Positions 33,976-46,872 of a DNA stretch of 64,000 nt are shown piece after piece. The stretch covers positions 479,352,861-479,416,860 of the forward strand of contig CM060920.1 of NCBI GenBank assembly GCA_030737875.1. The letters are read 5' to 3'. The stretch comes from Allium sativum (taxonomy: Eukaryota > Streptophyta > Magnoliopsida > Asparagales > Amaryllidaceae). Position numbers and translations under genes: made by a program. Position 1 is the stretch's first letter; each line of letters begins with the position of its first letter. Below the pieces are notes generated by a model. It was given only the letters and a program-made list of their open reading frames with translations, made no database searches and was not told the origin of the DNA.

Positions 33976-35168
33976 CTAGAATTATAAATAAATAAAAATA
34001 AAAAAGCGTAAAATATCTTCATATGCCTACAATGGTGCTTGCTGCAATCTTTCTAGTCGCTTCCCTGCATGTAGCTGGCTCTTGTGTAGTTCATTCACAA
34101 GTCAAATTTTACCTGGTATTTCTTCCACTTCCATGTAGCTAGTACCCTTCCTTCTCAATGCATCGCTTTAGGAATCGCCTTTGACTGTCCTCCTACTGTT
34201 ACTCACAACACTTGCTCGATACAATCAACACAGTCTGTTAGCTCACTACATAAATTACCTTCCATTGTATTTGTTACTTTGCACGATTTAATGTATATAT
34301 TACCTTTTTAACATATGTTGTTTTGGTAGCTCATTTATGTGATGATATTTTTGAATTGGAGATATGTTTGTAATGTTTTTGTTAGTAATAAAATGCAAGT
34401 GCTCTCCTCTTTCGAGGATAACTCTTTTGTCATTAAATAAAGGGCATATCCAATCATGTGCAAAAATCCTCAATTGCATTGTCAAGTTTTGCAAATTTAT
34501 AAGAAGGATTGTATAAATTAAGTAATTGTAGTTATATCTAAGAAGGTTTTAGCAGCTAAGCTTCAATAAGTATACATAAACTATTCAATTGATTCATCTC
34601 TAGGATTATAAAAAAGATTCATTTTCTTAACTCAAATTCTAGCACATATAATACAAAAGCAAAGATCCACCTGACAAATAACAAAACAAATAGAGAAAAA
34701 ATGTGTGCATTATTAACAAAGTTAGTTACTAGCCCTAATGATTTCAACTAGTTAAGCATTTTGCTTCTGATCATAAACATGTATAACCTTATCAAAATTG
34801 GTTACTAATACTAAAGAAGAATATCATCGAAGATCATAGCATTGAAATCATTAGCTTCCAATTTCTTCTAACTAGTGAGCTTATCTGCAACAATACATAC
34901 TTTAACACTTCCATCCAAATTATATGAGATAATAAAGGCATTTATAGGATTTGGTACTACTTTTATATGATGGAGTAGGCAAACAGAGTTTTCAATATCA
35001 TATAGCATCAAAAATTAATTATACAAACAAGTGCTTTAAATGTAATCTGATGATTGGAAGTACCTTTTATTGTTGTTTGGAGTCGGCACAGCCTTTGCCT
35101 AGGATACCGAAAAGACCTTCTAGAAGGGAAGACCAGGATCATTGAATATGCCAATTTGGTTAGATTTA
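33976..35168. other. Spacer left of element C, possible split reading frame at its end
   Basis: No further glutamine synthetase exon is found. The last 100 bases (35,062-35,168) are open in a frame that, without element C, runs on to a TGA about 45 bases past 46872. No family is recognised. Confidence 0.35.
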
Positions 35169-35173
35169 ACAAG
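35169..35173. repeat. Left target-site duplication of element C
   Basis: ACAAG, perfectly repeated at 46868-46872. Confidence 0.92.
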
Positions 35174-35954
35174 TGTTAGACCAAAAAGTGGTTCTAACAC
35201 CCAAATTATATCGATTCATAGGGAATTAAAGCTAGAACTAAAAGAAAATGCAGCAAACACACCAAATTTATAGTGGTTTGGCGTTAAAGAGCCTACGTCC
35301 GCTTTATATAACTTTGATTATACGTTTGAATGCAAATACATCACAATTTCTTCTCAATCTCACATTTACAACGATAATTCACTCAACAAATTCGAGATAT
35401 TTCTGATTAGAAATGGAGGAAGTATGGTAATGCTGGAATCAGAGCTCTCAATTACCAAAAGATCCTCAAAAATGTCAAGTATTGGGCTATTTATAGGTGA
35501 TTTCTGCAGGCGGATCGTGAAGACACGTGGCACCAATCCCGAGGATTTCGGAGCCGTTCATGAGTGGATGGAGAAATAGTCAGACCAGCCGTTATCTACA
35601 CGTTTCATTGGATCCCTTAAATACGGCTCGTGGGTTGGTGGAGGTTGACCAAGTCGTAGCCACGTTCCCTGGGTACAAAGTCAGTTCGTGACTCATTTAT
35701 AAGAAAGGGTCGTGATCCTTTGTCGCTAGCGGATCATGACTACATGTCACAAGCGGGTCGTGACTACATGTCACGAGCGGGTCATCAACTCATGTCACGA
35801 GTTGATTATGAGACGAAGAAAGAAGGTGCTAACGAGCCGCATGTGAGGGGTGCTCATGAGCCACACATGAGAGAAGAACTACGAGCTGAGCAGCAAAGCT
35901 ATATAGTAGTGAGTACTTAATTCCGTGGTGGCTTGATCCAAAAGCAAGCCAACA
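35174..35954 (-). repeat. Element C 3' LTR
   Basis: Minus-strand start TGTTGGCTTGC, end GGTCTAACA. The TATA word CTATAAATAG lies at 35487-35496 (minus strand). The U3 part (35,500-35,880) is dense in TCGTGA and TCACGAG words, some as a tandem repeat around 35,700-35,800. Confidence 0.92.
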
Positions 35955-35970
35955 TTTTGCCCCCTCGAAG
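35955..35970 (-). other. Element C polypurine tract
   Basis: CGAGGGGGCAAAA on the minus strand directly before the 3' LTR, identical to that of element B. Confidence 0.85.
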
Positions 35971-36410
35971 TATGTTTTCTCGAAGATGAAACGTGCTTTG
36001 AAATCATCAACATGTCTGTTTCTGAATTGATGAGCACGGACGGTTGCATTGGTTTGCATAATCACATCTCTTCATGAAATCATGCTTTTTGATGTCTCGA
36101 GACAAGTATATATAGGGATTTCATTTTCCAATATTTTCTATCAGGTTTGTGATCTACATTTTGGACAATACTACGCACAACTTTCCAAGTAAGTTCCTTA
36201 ATTTTCAATTTAGTAAACTTGTCAACAAGTGTTGCATCATTATGCTAGTTTTATGGCCCTCTATTAGTAATTTCGATTTCCATTGTCCATCATTATTAGA
36301 ATCCATTTGTTAAATTAGGTCATGGGCCATCTTCTTCGGATCAGACTGGGCCATAAACTTTAATCGGGCCCCTTTTGCCATGAGGAATACAAACAGTCCA
36401 ACCTTACCCC

Positions 36411-36420
36411 TATAAAAGCA
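36411..36420 (+). promoter_or_regulatory. TATA box upstream of the antisense gene, element C
   Basis: CCCTATAAAAGCAA on the plus strand, about 1.1 kb before the ATG at 37535 and followed by a pyrimidine-rich leader. It corresponds to the box at 18531-18540 of element B. Confidence 0.6.
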
Positions 36421-37534
36421 ATTTCACCTTTCTCTTTTATTTACTTTCTTTTATTGTGTAAACCTAGTTTCCCAAATCCAAAACATTAGTTGTTGCCTTA
36501 ATCAAATCGCAAGCTCCAAATCGACTGTATAGGTATTATGAAATCGTTTGTTGTTATTCCAGTTTACACCCTTAATCTGTCATCCCTCTTCGAAAGCTTT
36601 AATATTGTAGTGTCTAGGGCCGCCGCTGGCATTGGTGGTTATGACGACGTTCACGCGATGGCTTTGAGGGTGTGTGTTGATCGATCGTCGAGCAACCCGA
36701 GAGGAGAAAGCGGCGGAGTGTTGTCGTTTGTTCCCGAGCTTGAGATCGAATCGCCAAGTCGGGAATTGAAAGGGAGGAGAGTATGAATGTATTGAGCAAG
36801 GGATTCTGAGAGTAACTCTTGTGGTAGGAATCCGTTCTTGGAGATGGTAGGTTCTAGGGCAGGGAAAGAGGTGTGTTTCCTTTAGTCAGATCGTGACCCT
36901 TATTCACGAGTTGGTCGTCAAGTGAGAGCATGAGCCAATGGTAGCCACAAAAAGGACCGCGAGTCGATGGAAGAGACTCATTCGTGGACATGGTGGGCTA
37001 ACCAAAGCTGTCTAGCGAGCGGGTCGAGATATACGAATGGGTTCAAGGGGCGAGCCACTTTCCAATTGTAAGCCTCACATGGCTAAGCCCATGCCATGAC
37101 CCAATCCTATTCGTGAGTCGTTGTTATTTCACGAGTTACCCCTATCACGAGCCGAACCCTTATCACGAGCCGGACCACAAAATTGTGCACACAAAAATTA
37201 ACTTACTTCTGAGCCATATCCTTATGCTTGAACTTTGCCTAAACAAGTAGCATCCGTTAATCAAACATTTCAATAACATGTATTTCAGCTGAGAATCAGC
37301 TATAACTGGAATAAATCGATGAACAGTTAGGTTAGAAACTCCACACACAGTACTCTGGACTGAACGAAGATATAACTTGAAGACATATGACAACCAATCA
37401 CACTCTTGTTTGCTTTATTTCGTGTTTTCCTTTCGGTATTGCATACACTAGCACACTTAGCACTTGCACACACACGGGGTTTATGGGTATTTACGCTCTG
37501 ATTCTTTCCTATACTTGTTTATAGCACAGCAGAC
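36421..37534 (+). other. Antisense-gene leader of element C, with CACGAG-type words
   Basis: No believable gene is present. From about 36,885 to 37,170 there are about ten TCACGAG or TCGTGA-type words, matching those in the LTR and the start of gag. Confidence 0.55.
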
Positions 37535-40500
37535 ATGTCGGGCAGATATTCGGCAAGACTATCAGAGAAAAGTGTAGATCCGGAATCGTCAAGTTATTAT
37601 AATCCTGACATACTTCCGTCAGACCCCAATGGAATAATTGTGGATCTGATTATGTAACGGATATTGATGCAGAATCAACATCTTTTGAAAGCACATCACT
37701 TGAGGAAGAACAAGAAGACGGGATTGAAGATATCCGTGCCCCAAACGAACTTGAGGGTGTCAAAAATTTAGACGATCCGAGTGATTCCAAGACTTTCAAA
37801 CTGGATGATTTAAAATTAAAGAAACACTGCTTAAGGCACGGGATCCCACGGGATGATGTTAAAACCCCAAAGAAAGGGGATAAACCACATTCTGCTCCGG
37901 AGGGGTATATGGCCATCAGTAAGGTCATGTGCTTAATAGGTGATATTCCTCTGTTTCCTCCGATTGTAGTTGGTCTCTTGAGACAACTGCGTATTGCTCC
38001 TATGCAGCTTCACCCCAATGCGTACGCTGCTCTATATACCTTATACATTGCATACGCAGAAATTCTGGGAACCGAGCTTGTTTATAAGGACTTGAACTTT
38101 TACTTCCATTTTAAACATCGTTCGACAGGGACCCCAAGTTTTGTATTCTTTGAGTCTATTCCTGCTAGGAAAGTCCTGAGCGAGGGACATAGCAACCTGG
38201 GGATGCTAAATCTGAGTGGTTTTATATAAAGCATCAGGCTGGTTGTGCAAGGAGGTGGTTGCAGTCAAGAAGGTTTTAGATCCTTCAGTATCTGCTTTGA
38301 TTGCATAAAGCAATGTACTAATACTTAATTTCTTTTCACAGTTCCCAACCACTAGAAGCAAGAGGGTAAAATGTACGAAGATCGCTTGTCTCGCCTTGTA
38401 AAAAGCAACTCGGATTTTTACAAAATCAAGAAGTGCATAACCGATGAGAACCTTCATAAACATCATTTTCTTGATGTAAGATTTAGGCTTGGTCAGGGTG
38501 GCAGGCCTTACAAGTATGTGCCCTCTACTCAGATGATTGGGGAATCTAGAAGCATGCCCCCAACCGAGAGGGAAGCAACCACGGAAGCTACAAAGACAAT
38601 CGAGTTTCCTAAAAGTCCTTTATCTATGGACGTTCAAGATGACGAAGCGAAAAATATATACAAAGGAGGTGAAGTTCGAGCCGACGAACCAAAGGATGCT
38701 TCCATCCCTGAAAGGGAGACTTTTCCCAAGACGTCACCGCCAACTAAGCCCTCGACTCATGATTTTTTAATAGAGGAACAAATATATGGGGATTTAGACA
38801 AACTCCCCTTGTCGGATAATATTTACACATCGGAGGATTTTGGAGCGGAACCGTTCTTCCCTGTCTCTAAGGAAGAATCCACTCCTATCAAAGAAAAGGG
38901 AATTGTACAGACGAGCCTAGCTCCAGGTCCCGGTTTGTTAGGTGGGATCACACGGGACACACACATCGCATGCACCACATGTCACAACATTCATACACTG
39001 TATGTACTCATGGTTCTTATACTTGCTTGTTATTTTTGCAAGAAAAATGCCTCGTCCCTGCTCCTATTCTCATCGTGAACTTCATGAGTGCACGCCTAGG
39101 TTCAATCCCACAATCGGGCATGAGCGCAATGATAGTCGGGGAAGAGATAGTAAAAAACACTATGATTCTTATCAGCCTCATTCTTCACACTCTCGCCCTC
39201 CTTCAAGGCAAGATCCCGAAAAGCTCCACAGTCGTCAAGTGCCACACGCGGGAGGTAAAAACTTCCTAAAGCTCCGATTCCTCCGAAGGATATCCGTCCT
39301 CAGGATAAGTTCTCCAAGAAGCATCATGAATCCAAGGACAAGCGTAAAGACTTGAGCGATAACTTGGAAAAGGGAGAGAAAGCTCTCATCCCATCCGGAC
39401 AGGGAAACATTGATATTACCACTGCACAGAAGGAGACCCTTACCCCCAAAAAATCATGCAAAGCTGGAGCGTCTACGAGAGCATTTCCCCGACATCTATT
39501 TTGGCAAGATGCTCTTCGTTTCGGATCCCGAGATAATTTCTAATGATTGGAACACAGAAGTCATGGACTGGGTAAGTCATGTGGCTACACAATATAGGGC
39601 AATGAAGAAGCATGCCAAGAAGCTTCAGAGGTTATCCACCATCCAGAAATAGATGTGGCCAGTGTTAAAGAAAAGGCAGAACACGATATCAAGGCCAAGG
39701 ACAAGGCTGAGAAATAACTCGAAGATACTCAAGCTCTTCTTTCCTTAGCTAAAAGGGGCTCCGAAAGCTACAAAACACAGTTAGAGGATGCGAAGAAATG
39801 TTTCCATCTTGAGCTTGATTCGAACAGCCAAGAGCGTATAGCTATGAAAAAGGAGATAGAAGATCTCAAGTCAGCTAATACTGAGTTGAAGACATCACAT
39901 GACCGCTTTGCCACAGAAAAAGCTGCTTAGGAGAAAGAAAAGGTGACTTTGAAAGACAAGCTCGCTCAAGCCGAGTAAAGAGCAGTCCTTGCTGAAGGGC
40001 ATGCCAATAAAGCTCTAGAGTCTGCGTCTGATGCTACTGCTAAACTCGTCGCGGCAGAGTAAGAGACAGAAGGATTTGATGAATTGTTGATGGGCTATTT
40101 TGCTTAGAACATTTGAACTTGAGACATTTCAGGGATCAAGAATTATCCTACCACTTTGGTCAATGTATGGTACCAGAATGTTGAAGGTGAAAAGCAGCGT
40201 TTACAGGTTGAAACCGTCGGCGAGGATCAGCTTATGCAGACTTTTCTTAAAGGTGAAGAACCTGAGGTACTGGTAGAGGGAAGATGTCTGATTAAAGAGT
40301 CTATGGAGGAAGAGAGTCTTAAACTCAAGGGCAAGAACAAAGTTGATGAGGGTTCAAGCTCAATTGTGGAGCTTAAGACTTCTGGGGTTGACGAGTATAA
40401 GCCCTATGACCTGTTAATATCTGAAATTCCTGTTCCCCAACCTGCTGGGGTTTCTACTATAATTCCGGACGAGCAGTCAGTGGAAGGTATCTCCACGTTC

Positions 40501-41150
40501 TCTCCACAATTGGTTAAAGCTGTCATAACTTGTCGTCGCATTGTGGAGCAAACAATTGAGAAGACCACATTTTCTCCTAAATTATTTATAGTTGCTTCTC
40601 ATAACGTAGGTGCCAAGCCAACCGAGGGGACTGTAGCAAAGCAAGCAGAGGTCGAGAAGGTCACCGTATCATCAAGCCCTAAGGTCCATGAAGTCCCTAC
40701 ACAGACTGAGGCCGAAGCGACCGAGAAGGCCATTGTGCTATCGAGCACTAGTGCTGCTTAGAATGCTGAAATCATTGTAGCCTTGAAGGACACTGACGGT
40801 GATGACGAGGATGAAGAAGAGGATGTCACTGTCAAAGGGGAGACAAAGGATGATGAAAATCTGACCCTAGCCGATATGAAGGCCAAAAAGCTGAGCAATT
40901 GAGAGTTAAAGTTGAGGAAGGGCCTTTAAATGTTCTACCTCTCTCTGCAGCTGCTCCCGAATCTGGACCGATCATAAAGCTCTCCTCCAAGTTGATAACA
41001 ACACAACTTGCATCCCAGTCCTCTGATGCTCCACAAAATTCTCCTTAGGATAACAAGAAGAGGAAAAAGCACAACTCTGATGCTAACAAGGAGGAGCCAG
41101 AGAAGTAGAAGAAAGAGAAGAAACCGAGACCGTCTCCGAAACCCAAGTAG
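37535..41150 (+). pseudogene. Element C antisense gene: Transposase_28-like domain plus coiled coil
   Basis: The ATG at 37535 opens an acidic N-terminus that shifts frame near 37650. The conserved domain at about 37810-38170 has LRHGIPRDDVKTP, APEGYMAISKVMCL, FPPIVVGLLRQLRIAPMQLH and FKHRSTGTPSFVFFE, parallel to element B. An intron acceptor (CTTTTCACAG, 38331-38340) precedes the next exon, MYEDRLSRLVKSNSDF, but the expected GT donor is changed to GA, so splicing is probably lost. An acidic linker, a second intron region near 38950-39045, a broken coiled coil (39660-40070) and a VGEDQLMQTFLKGEEPE segment follow, ending in a Lys-rich tail before a TAG at about 41147. It has many more stops than the copy in element B. 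Function is unknown. Confidence 0.72.
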
Positions 41151-41159
41151 AGCTTGTTT

Positions 41160-42169
41160 ACTTTTTCTCGTTTTAATTTTCTACTAGCCTTATGATGTAA
41201 TTGTAGAGTGGTCCTAACATTTTGACTAGCTTATAGTTCTGCACTCTATAAATGAAATCCTGTTTCTTTCGGATTATTGTGTACCTGCGAGTTTGTCATA
41301 CTTAGTGATACATAAACATTCAGATCATAACTAAGTTAAAATCACATCATAAACCATTATGGCAATGAAAAATTAAAACTACACTACGCGTATATGTGTA
41401 TCGTGTGTATGCCTCCAATCAATCATTAACATGATGCCTGGCCAGGACTTGTTGAGGATTAATTAGGATCGGATAAGTGTTGCCCCCATGCCCTGGAATG
41501 AGGTGTTCGGGATCAGCTTTCATTCTTGTGTCCGATCCTGCAGTGGGATAGGAGCCCTTTCGTGGCATTTAATCAAAATGCCTTTATACTTTCCTGTCGT
41601 ATGCCCAGGATAGAGTTCGAACTTAGCTTTTAGTTTTCTCCCGAATCCTTCAGTGGGGTAGTTCATTTGCGACACTCAGTCCCTAGAGCCTTTATACTCT
41701 CCCATCGGATGCCAAGTGTAGATTAGGGTTGAGGCGGTCTTTTAATCACGGTGCACCTTCATGCCTCGTGGACAATTCATTTCCTTGTCCTTTATACTCT
41801 TTCTCAGGTCACGAGAGTTAGAGTGTCTGAGGTTATTCTGTTTTCTTCATTGCATCCCCAATGTACTGTATGCTATTGACCTTCTGGTTTGATAGAAGAC
41901 TCTTTGAATTACGTGTTTCAGAATGGTCATAAGGTTTATGACAAATATCACAATTATAGTACTAGCTCATATGAATAAAAAATTAAAGAATGAATAAGAT
42001 ATGGTGCGATAAAAGTAAATGACACACAGTATTTTATAGTTGTTTGGTCGAATCATGACCTACATCCACTTTATAATCTTTTGCTTATGTAACCAGACTG
42101 TTATAGGCAAGTCATACCTATTTACATGGTCCTAAAAACAAAAGAGTAAAGGTGACAATTTCATGTCAA
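41160..42169 (-). other. Element C post-pol region with repeats
   Basis: No coding sequence is present. It holds three or four copies of the minus-strand word GAGTATAAAGG within 41,580-41,810 and the LTR-like hairpin motif near 42,030-42,090, both as in element B. Confidence 0.6.
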
Positions 42170-43880
42170 GTAACATTGTAAATGTTGGGCGTTCCACACT
42201 CCGGGGATTTCATCTCCGTCCACGGTCGCTAGCTTGAAGGATCCATTATCAAGCCTCCGTAGTGTGGCATATGGTCCTTCCCATTTTGGACCCAAATGGA
42301 CTGGGGGTGGAAAGACACGCTTTAGAACCAAGTCTCAGGTTCAAAGATTCGAGCTCGAACCTTCTTATTGTAATATCGGGCGACCTGCTGCTTGTGTCTC
42401 AAGGCACGCAGGTCCGCTTCGTCCCTTTTTCTTGAACCATATCCAGGGACTCGAGGAGCAATTTATTATTAGTCATCGGTTCATAGCAAGTGGTTCTATG
42501 GGATGACACTTCTAATTCACCAAGCGTTGGTATGTTGCTCCGACATTCTTCAAACCAAAGGGCATCACCACATAACAATATAGCCCCAAATCCATGATGA
42601 AGCTGGTATGTTCTTGGTCTGGAACATGCATGGGAATTTGGTTATATCCTGAGTATGCATCCATGAAGGAGAGAAGCTCATGACCCGCTGTTGAATCCAC
42701 CAATTGGTCAATTCTAGGAAGCGGGAAACTATCCTTCGGGCAAGTTTTGTTTAAATCTGAGAAATCAATGCATGTGTGCCATTTTCCGTTGGCCTTCTAT
42801 ACCAAAACGGGATTTGAGATCCAGTCTGGGTAAGTCGAATCTCTAATGAATCCGTTGCTTCTCAACTTTTCAATTTCTTCCTTCAAGACGGTTGATCTCT
42901 CTGGGCCGAGCATTTGCTTCTTCTGCTTAACGGGCGGATGTTTTAGGTTGATGCTCAGCGAATGGCTAATAATTGAGGGTGATATCCCACACATATCAGC
43001 GTGGGTCCATGCAAACACATCCAAGTTTGCCTTTAAAAAGTCAGTCAATTCCTTTGCTCGAAGTAGGTCTAGCTGGGATCCAATCTTTAAAACCTTCGCT
43101 GAATCATCATCGTCAATCAGGATATCCATAGTTGTTTCATTGGGCGTTGCCATTCTACCACCAGGCTCCTCATCCTTTTTGGGATCTACGTCCTCGGGAA
43201 GTTCTCTCGGCGACTCCCTCGGGTCGTCCCTCTTAATTGCTATGTTGAATCCCTGTTCGCGGGGGAGGAAGCACCTTTAGTTTCTATGTTTAATCCCTTT
43301 AATAACATCTTCAATTCCCTCATATAGCAGGCTCATCCAGTAGCCTGATCACCTCTAATACTCCCGCTTCGGTCGGGAATTTCAACAATAAGCACCAGGG
43401 CGCGATGCAGACCCAGAATTCTACAAGGGCCGGTCGGCCTAAGAAGGCATTATAGGGTGAGTCAACGTCCAAAATTACAAATGGGAGAATTCTCACCCTC
43501 CGGCAGTCTCCTTCTCCCAATGTCACTAACAATTCTACATTTCCCATTGGAGTTGTCGAGGCCCCATTGAAGTCGCGTATCCATCTCTCGCAAGGCTTCA
43601 AATCTTTTGCTTCAAGTTTCATCTGATCGAATGCTTTCTTAAAGAGAATATTAACTGAACTCCCATTGTCCACTAATACCTTGTGAACTAGAGCAGGACC
43701 TATAGTGATGGTGATCACCAATGGGTCCATGGTAGGTGATTGAACTCCAAATATTATCTCTGTCACGAAATATGACATCATCTAACATCGTTTTCTGTTG
43801 CTTCACCGAGGCAGCATCTTCAGGATTACTACATTCCCCCACTTCAAGGTGCTTGGCCGCATTCACATATTGGTTCATTG
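42170..43880 (-). pseudogene. Element C pol remnant: protease, RT start, integrase tail
   Basis: The minus strand carries protease (43781-43320, VLVDNGSSVNILF and SPYNAFLGRP), the pre-RT linker with IRDSTYPDWISNPVLV (43153-42797) and the first third of RT (DAYSGYNQIPMHVPDQEH, VVMPFGLKNVGATYQ) up to 42515. At 42512-42515 the sequence jumps directly to the integrase C-terminal tail homologous to 12484-12829 of element B. RT palm catalytic residues, both RNases H and the integrase core are absent. The lost part is about 2.3 kb as judged from element B without its CACTA insert. Confidence 0.85.
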
Positions 43881-43999
43881 CCCTATAGCTATGTCCAGCC
43901 GGATGGGGTCCTCCTACTATAGTGTTGATAACAATATTCTTTCCCTTCTGTTGAGCAGTGGGCCTAAAAGAGGGTTGACTTTGATTTGGGGCCTATGAG

Positions 44000-45927
44000 G
44001 CTTGCCCCGCCTGTGGGAACAACCTTATATTCGTCCAACTTTCCTTCCCGAAGTAGTTTTTCAACCACGTCTCTTAAATGGCGACATTCGTTTATGGAGT
44101 GACTGTAAGTTTGATGGAGAGGCAGAATTTTTCTGTTTCACGCTTCTTCTCCGTCGATTCCTTTGGAGGAGGCCTCTTATATTGAAGAACATTGTAGGTG
44201 TTCAGGAGATATTTTCCAATGTGTCATTCAGAGGCGTGAGGTTCTCAAATGTTCTGAACCAAGGTCTCTTCTGTGCATCATTCCTTCGATTCCTTTTCTT
44301 GTTATCATTTCCATTTTGGCGACCATTTCCCTGGTTCCTATTACCGACATTAACTTCCACTTTCCCAGAACTATCGCCAGACTGTTTGATGGCCACATTA
44401 CTCTGTATATCCTTCTTATCAGCGACTTTCCTCTTTCGATTAGCATACAATTTCTCCTGACATAGACGAATATTGGATTTCTCATAGAATATCTCTCTGA
44501 TCAACGATGGTTTTCCAGCTACGTATTTTCCAAACTCCGTGTCTTTATCTACTCCGTCAATTCAGGCCATCAGGACTGACTGCTGATGAGGGTCTCAAAC
44601 CTCCGTGACTGCTAAATTGAAGCGGTCCAAGTATGACCTCAAGGTTTCATCGGGACGCTGCTTAATGAGTGATAGCTCAAAGACGTTTTTGGATCTTGGA
44701 GTATTAAGTCGGAATTGAATTATGAACCTTTCGCTCAGTTCTTTGAAGCTAGAGATCGATCGAGCAGGCAAGCGTGTAAACGACATTAAAGCCACGTCCT
44801 CTAAGAAGATCGGGAATGCTTTGCATTTCACTGCGTCGGGAGATGTAGCAGCATTCATATACCATGAATATCTCATTAAATGCTGAACCGGGTCCGTCCT
44901 GCCTGAATAATGGTTCATAGTCGGCATGTTGAATCGCCTCGGGAATCAGACGTGCAATATGTCATCAGTGAAAGGTGTTTGACTGCGGTCTATATCCCAA
45001 TCTTCGTTTCCTTGTCTATGGCTGTCTGCCATGATCTGCCTTACCATTGCCTCAACGTCAGCATTGGTCAAGGCGGATTCAGGATCAGCACTTCTTGCCC
45101 TACGGGGTCCCCCAACATCTCTTCGACGTACTGCTCCCAAGTCTGGGGCCTGAGCAGAGCTTCCTTGCCCCCTATGGCCACGGTCAATCACGCGGCGAGG
45201 GGGTAGTAATGGTTGATTCTGAGTAGGGTCATCAACATCCTATCCCCTAGGTTGTCAGGTCCCAGGTTAAGTGTCGTTCTTCCCAAGAAGGAAGGGATCC
45301 AAACCGAATTTGCTCCACATTCTCAGGCCTTTCTAATTGCCATCGTGGGGGTCTAGGAGGATCTTCTGACGAGAAGGAATAGTCGGGAGTAAAGCGATGA
45401 GTCGGTGAAGGTTACCTCTGCCTTCGGAGTTCGTCGATTTTCCTGTTCATCGCAGTCATATTCTGCTGCAGTAAAGAACTCTCGCGCCTTTGAGCTGTCA
45501 ACACATCATTTGTCCTTTCCAACATATCGATTACACGAGAAAAATCTCTTTTTGTTACTGGAGAAGAGGCAGGTAACTGGTCATCAATATTCACCGTTGG
45601 ATGTGGAGCACTGGAGCCAGGTCGAGCTAAAGCATGTGCATAAGTGGAACGAGCCATAATTTCCTTTCTAGGTCGAGTTGTGGTCCCTTGGTGAGGGCGG
45701 TTCGTGACCCCCTCATGTGAGTGGCTCGTGACCAAATCTTGGGAGCGGCTCGTGTTTAGCTCGTGGAGGCGGTTCGTGGCCAGGTCTTAGGGGTTGCTCG
45801 TAGTCTCCTCCTGGGGTCGATTCGCCCCCTACGAGCCATGAGCTAGGGAGTTCACTTCAGTCTGCTTCTGAATGCTCTCTTCGTTTGCTCGAGAAGCTCG
45901 TGAATCCTTGGATTTCTTTGTGGTCAT
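44000..45927 (-). pseudogene. Element C gag
   Basis: The start is at the ATG at 45927 (MTTKKSKDSRASRANEE), equivalent to that of element B. The region 45735-45412 is a Gln/Arg-rich helix (TAQRRESSLLQQNMTAMN). The gag domain in 44927-44202 is more complete than in element B: DPVQHLMRYSWYMNA, CKAFPIFLEDVALMSF and KQRPDETLRSYLDRF. A degenerate zinc knuckle follows near 44130-44090. Stops and shifts at about 45840, 45400, 45230, 44940, 44590 and 44160 break it. It would form the particle coat. Confidence 0.8.
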
Positions 45928-46037
45928 AACGTCTTGATTTTGCTGAAGTCTTCAAAAATGAAATAGTGGGAATGCAGACTATTTTCTTTGAACTTGAAAA
46001 TCCAAATAGTAGAGCAATAATCCAATAGGATGAGAAT

Positions 46038-46061
46038 GAGTTCTCAGTGAAAGCACCAAAA
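46038..46061 (-). other. Element C primer-binding site
   Basis: TGGTGCTTTCACTGAGAAC on the minus strand next to the 5' LTR, the same site as in element B apart from small changes. Confidence 0.75.
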
Positions 46062-46867
46062 TGTTAGACCAAAAGGTGGTTTTAACACTCAAATTATATC
46101 GATTCACAGGGAATTAAAGCTAGAACTGAAAGAAAATGCAGCAAACACACCAAATTTATAGTGGTTTGGCGTTAAAGAGCCTACGTCCACTTTATATGAC
46201 TTTGATTATACGTTTGAATGCAAGTACAATCACAATTTCCTCTCAATCTCACTTTAACAATGATAATTCACTCAATAAATTCAAGATATTTCTGATTAGA
46301 AATGGAGGAAGTATGGTAATGGTGGAATCAGAACTCTCAGTTGCCAAAAGATCCTCAAAAATGTCATGTATTAGGCTATTTATAGGTGATTTCTGCAGGC
46401 GGTTCGTGAAGACACGTGGCACCAACCCCGAGGATTTCGGAGTCGTTCGTGAGTGGATAGAAAAATGGTCAGACTAGCTAATATCTACACTTGTCATTGG
46501 ATCTCTGAAATGCGGCTCGTGGGTTGGTGGAGGTTAACCAAGTCGTGGCCACGTTCCCTGGGTTCAAAGCTGGTTCGTGACTCATATATACGAACGGGTC
46601 GTGATCCTTTGTCGCGAGCGGGTCATGACTACATGTCACGAGTGGGTCGTGACTACATGTCACGAGCGGGTCATCAACTCATGTCGCTAGTTGATTATGA
46701 GCCGAAGAAAGAAGGTGCTCATGACCCGCATGTGAGGGGTGCTCACGAGCCGCATGTGAGGGGTGCTCATGAGCCACACGTGAGAGAAGAACTACGAGAT
46801 GAGCAACAAAGCTATATAATGGTGAGTACTTAAGTCTGTGGTGGCTTGGTCCAAAAGCTAGCCAACA
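46062..46867 (-). repeat. Element C 5' LTR
   Basis: It is 25 bp longer than its partner owing to an extra tandem copy of a 24-bp unit (GTGCTCACGAGCCGCATGTG-type) near 46,735-46,790. Dense TCGTGA words lie at 46,400-46,800. Confidence 0.92.
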
Positions 46868-46872
46868 ACAAG

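Larger units (their letters stand above)
35174..46867 (-). mobile_element. Element C: Tat-lineage Ty3 retrotransposon with large pol deletion
   Basis: The LTRs are 35174-35954 (781 bp) and 46062-46867 (806 bp), flanked by a perfect ACAAG duplication. The primer site, polypurine tract, gag, protease, RT start, integrase tail and antisense gene all match element B in type and order. The body of pol between RT motif FGLKN and the integrase tail is missing, so it could move only with help from another copy. I counted about 20 differences in the first 345 bp of the LTRs. LTR sequence differs from element B except at the ends, so the two are sister families. Confidence 0.92.

Noticed and set aside
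34020..34200. A further glutamine synthetase exon upstream of the fragment
   Set aside because: Translations in all minus-strand frames do not match the expected conserved blocks.
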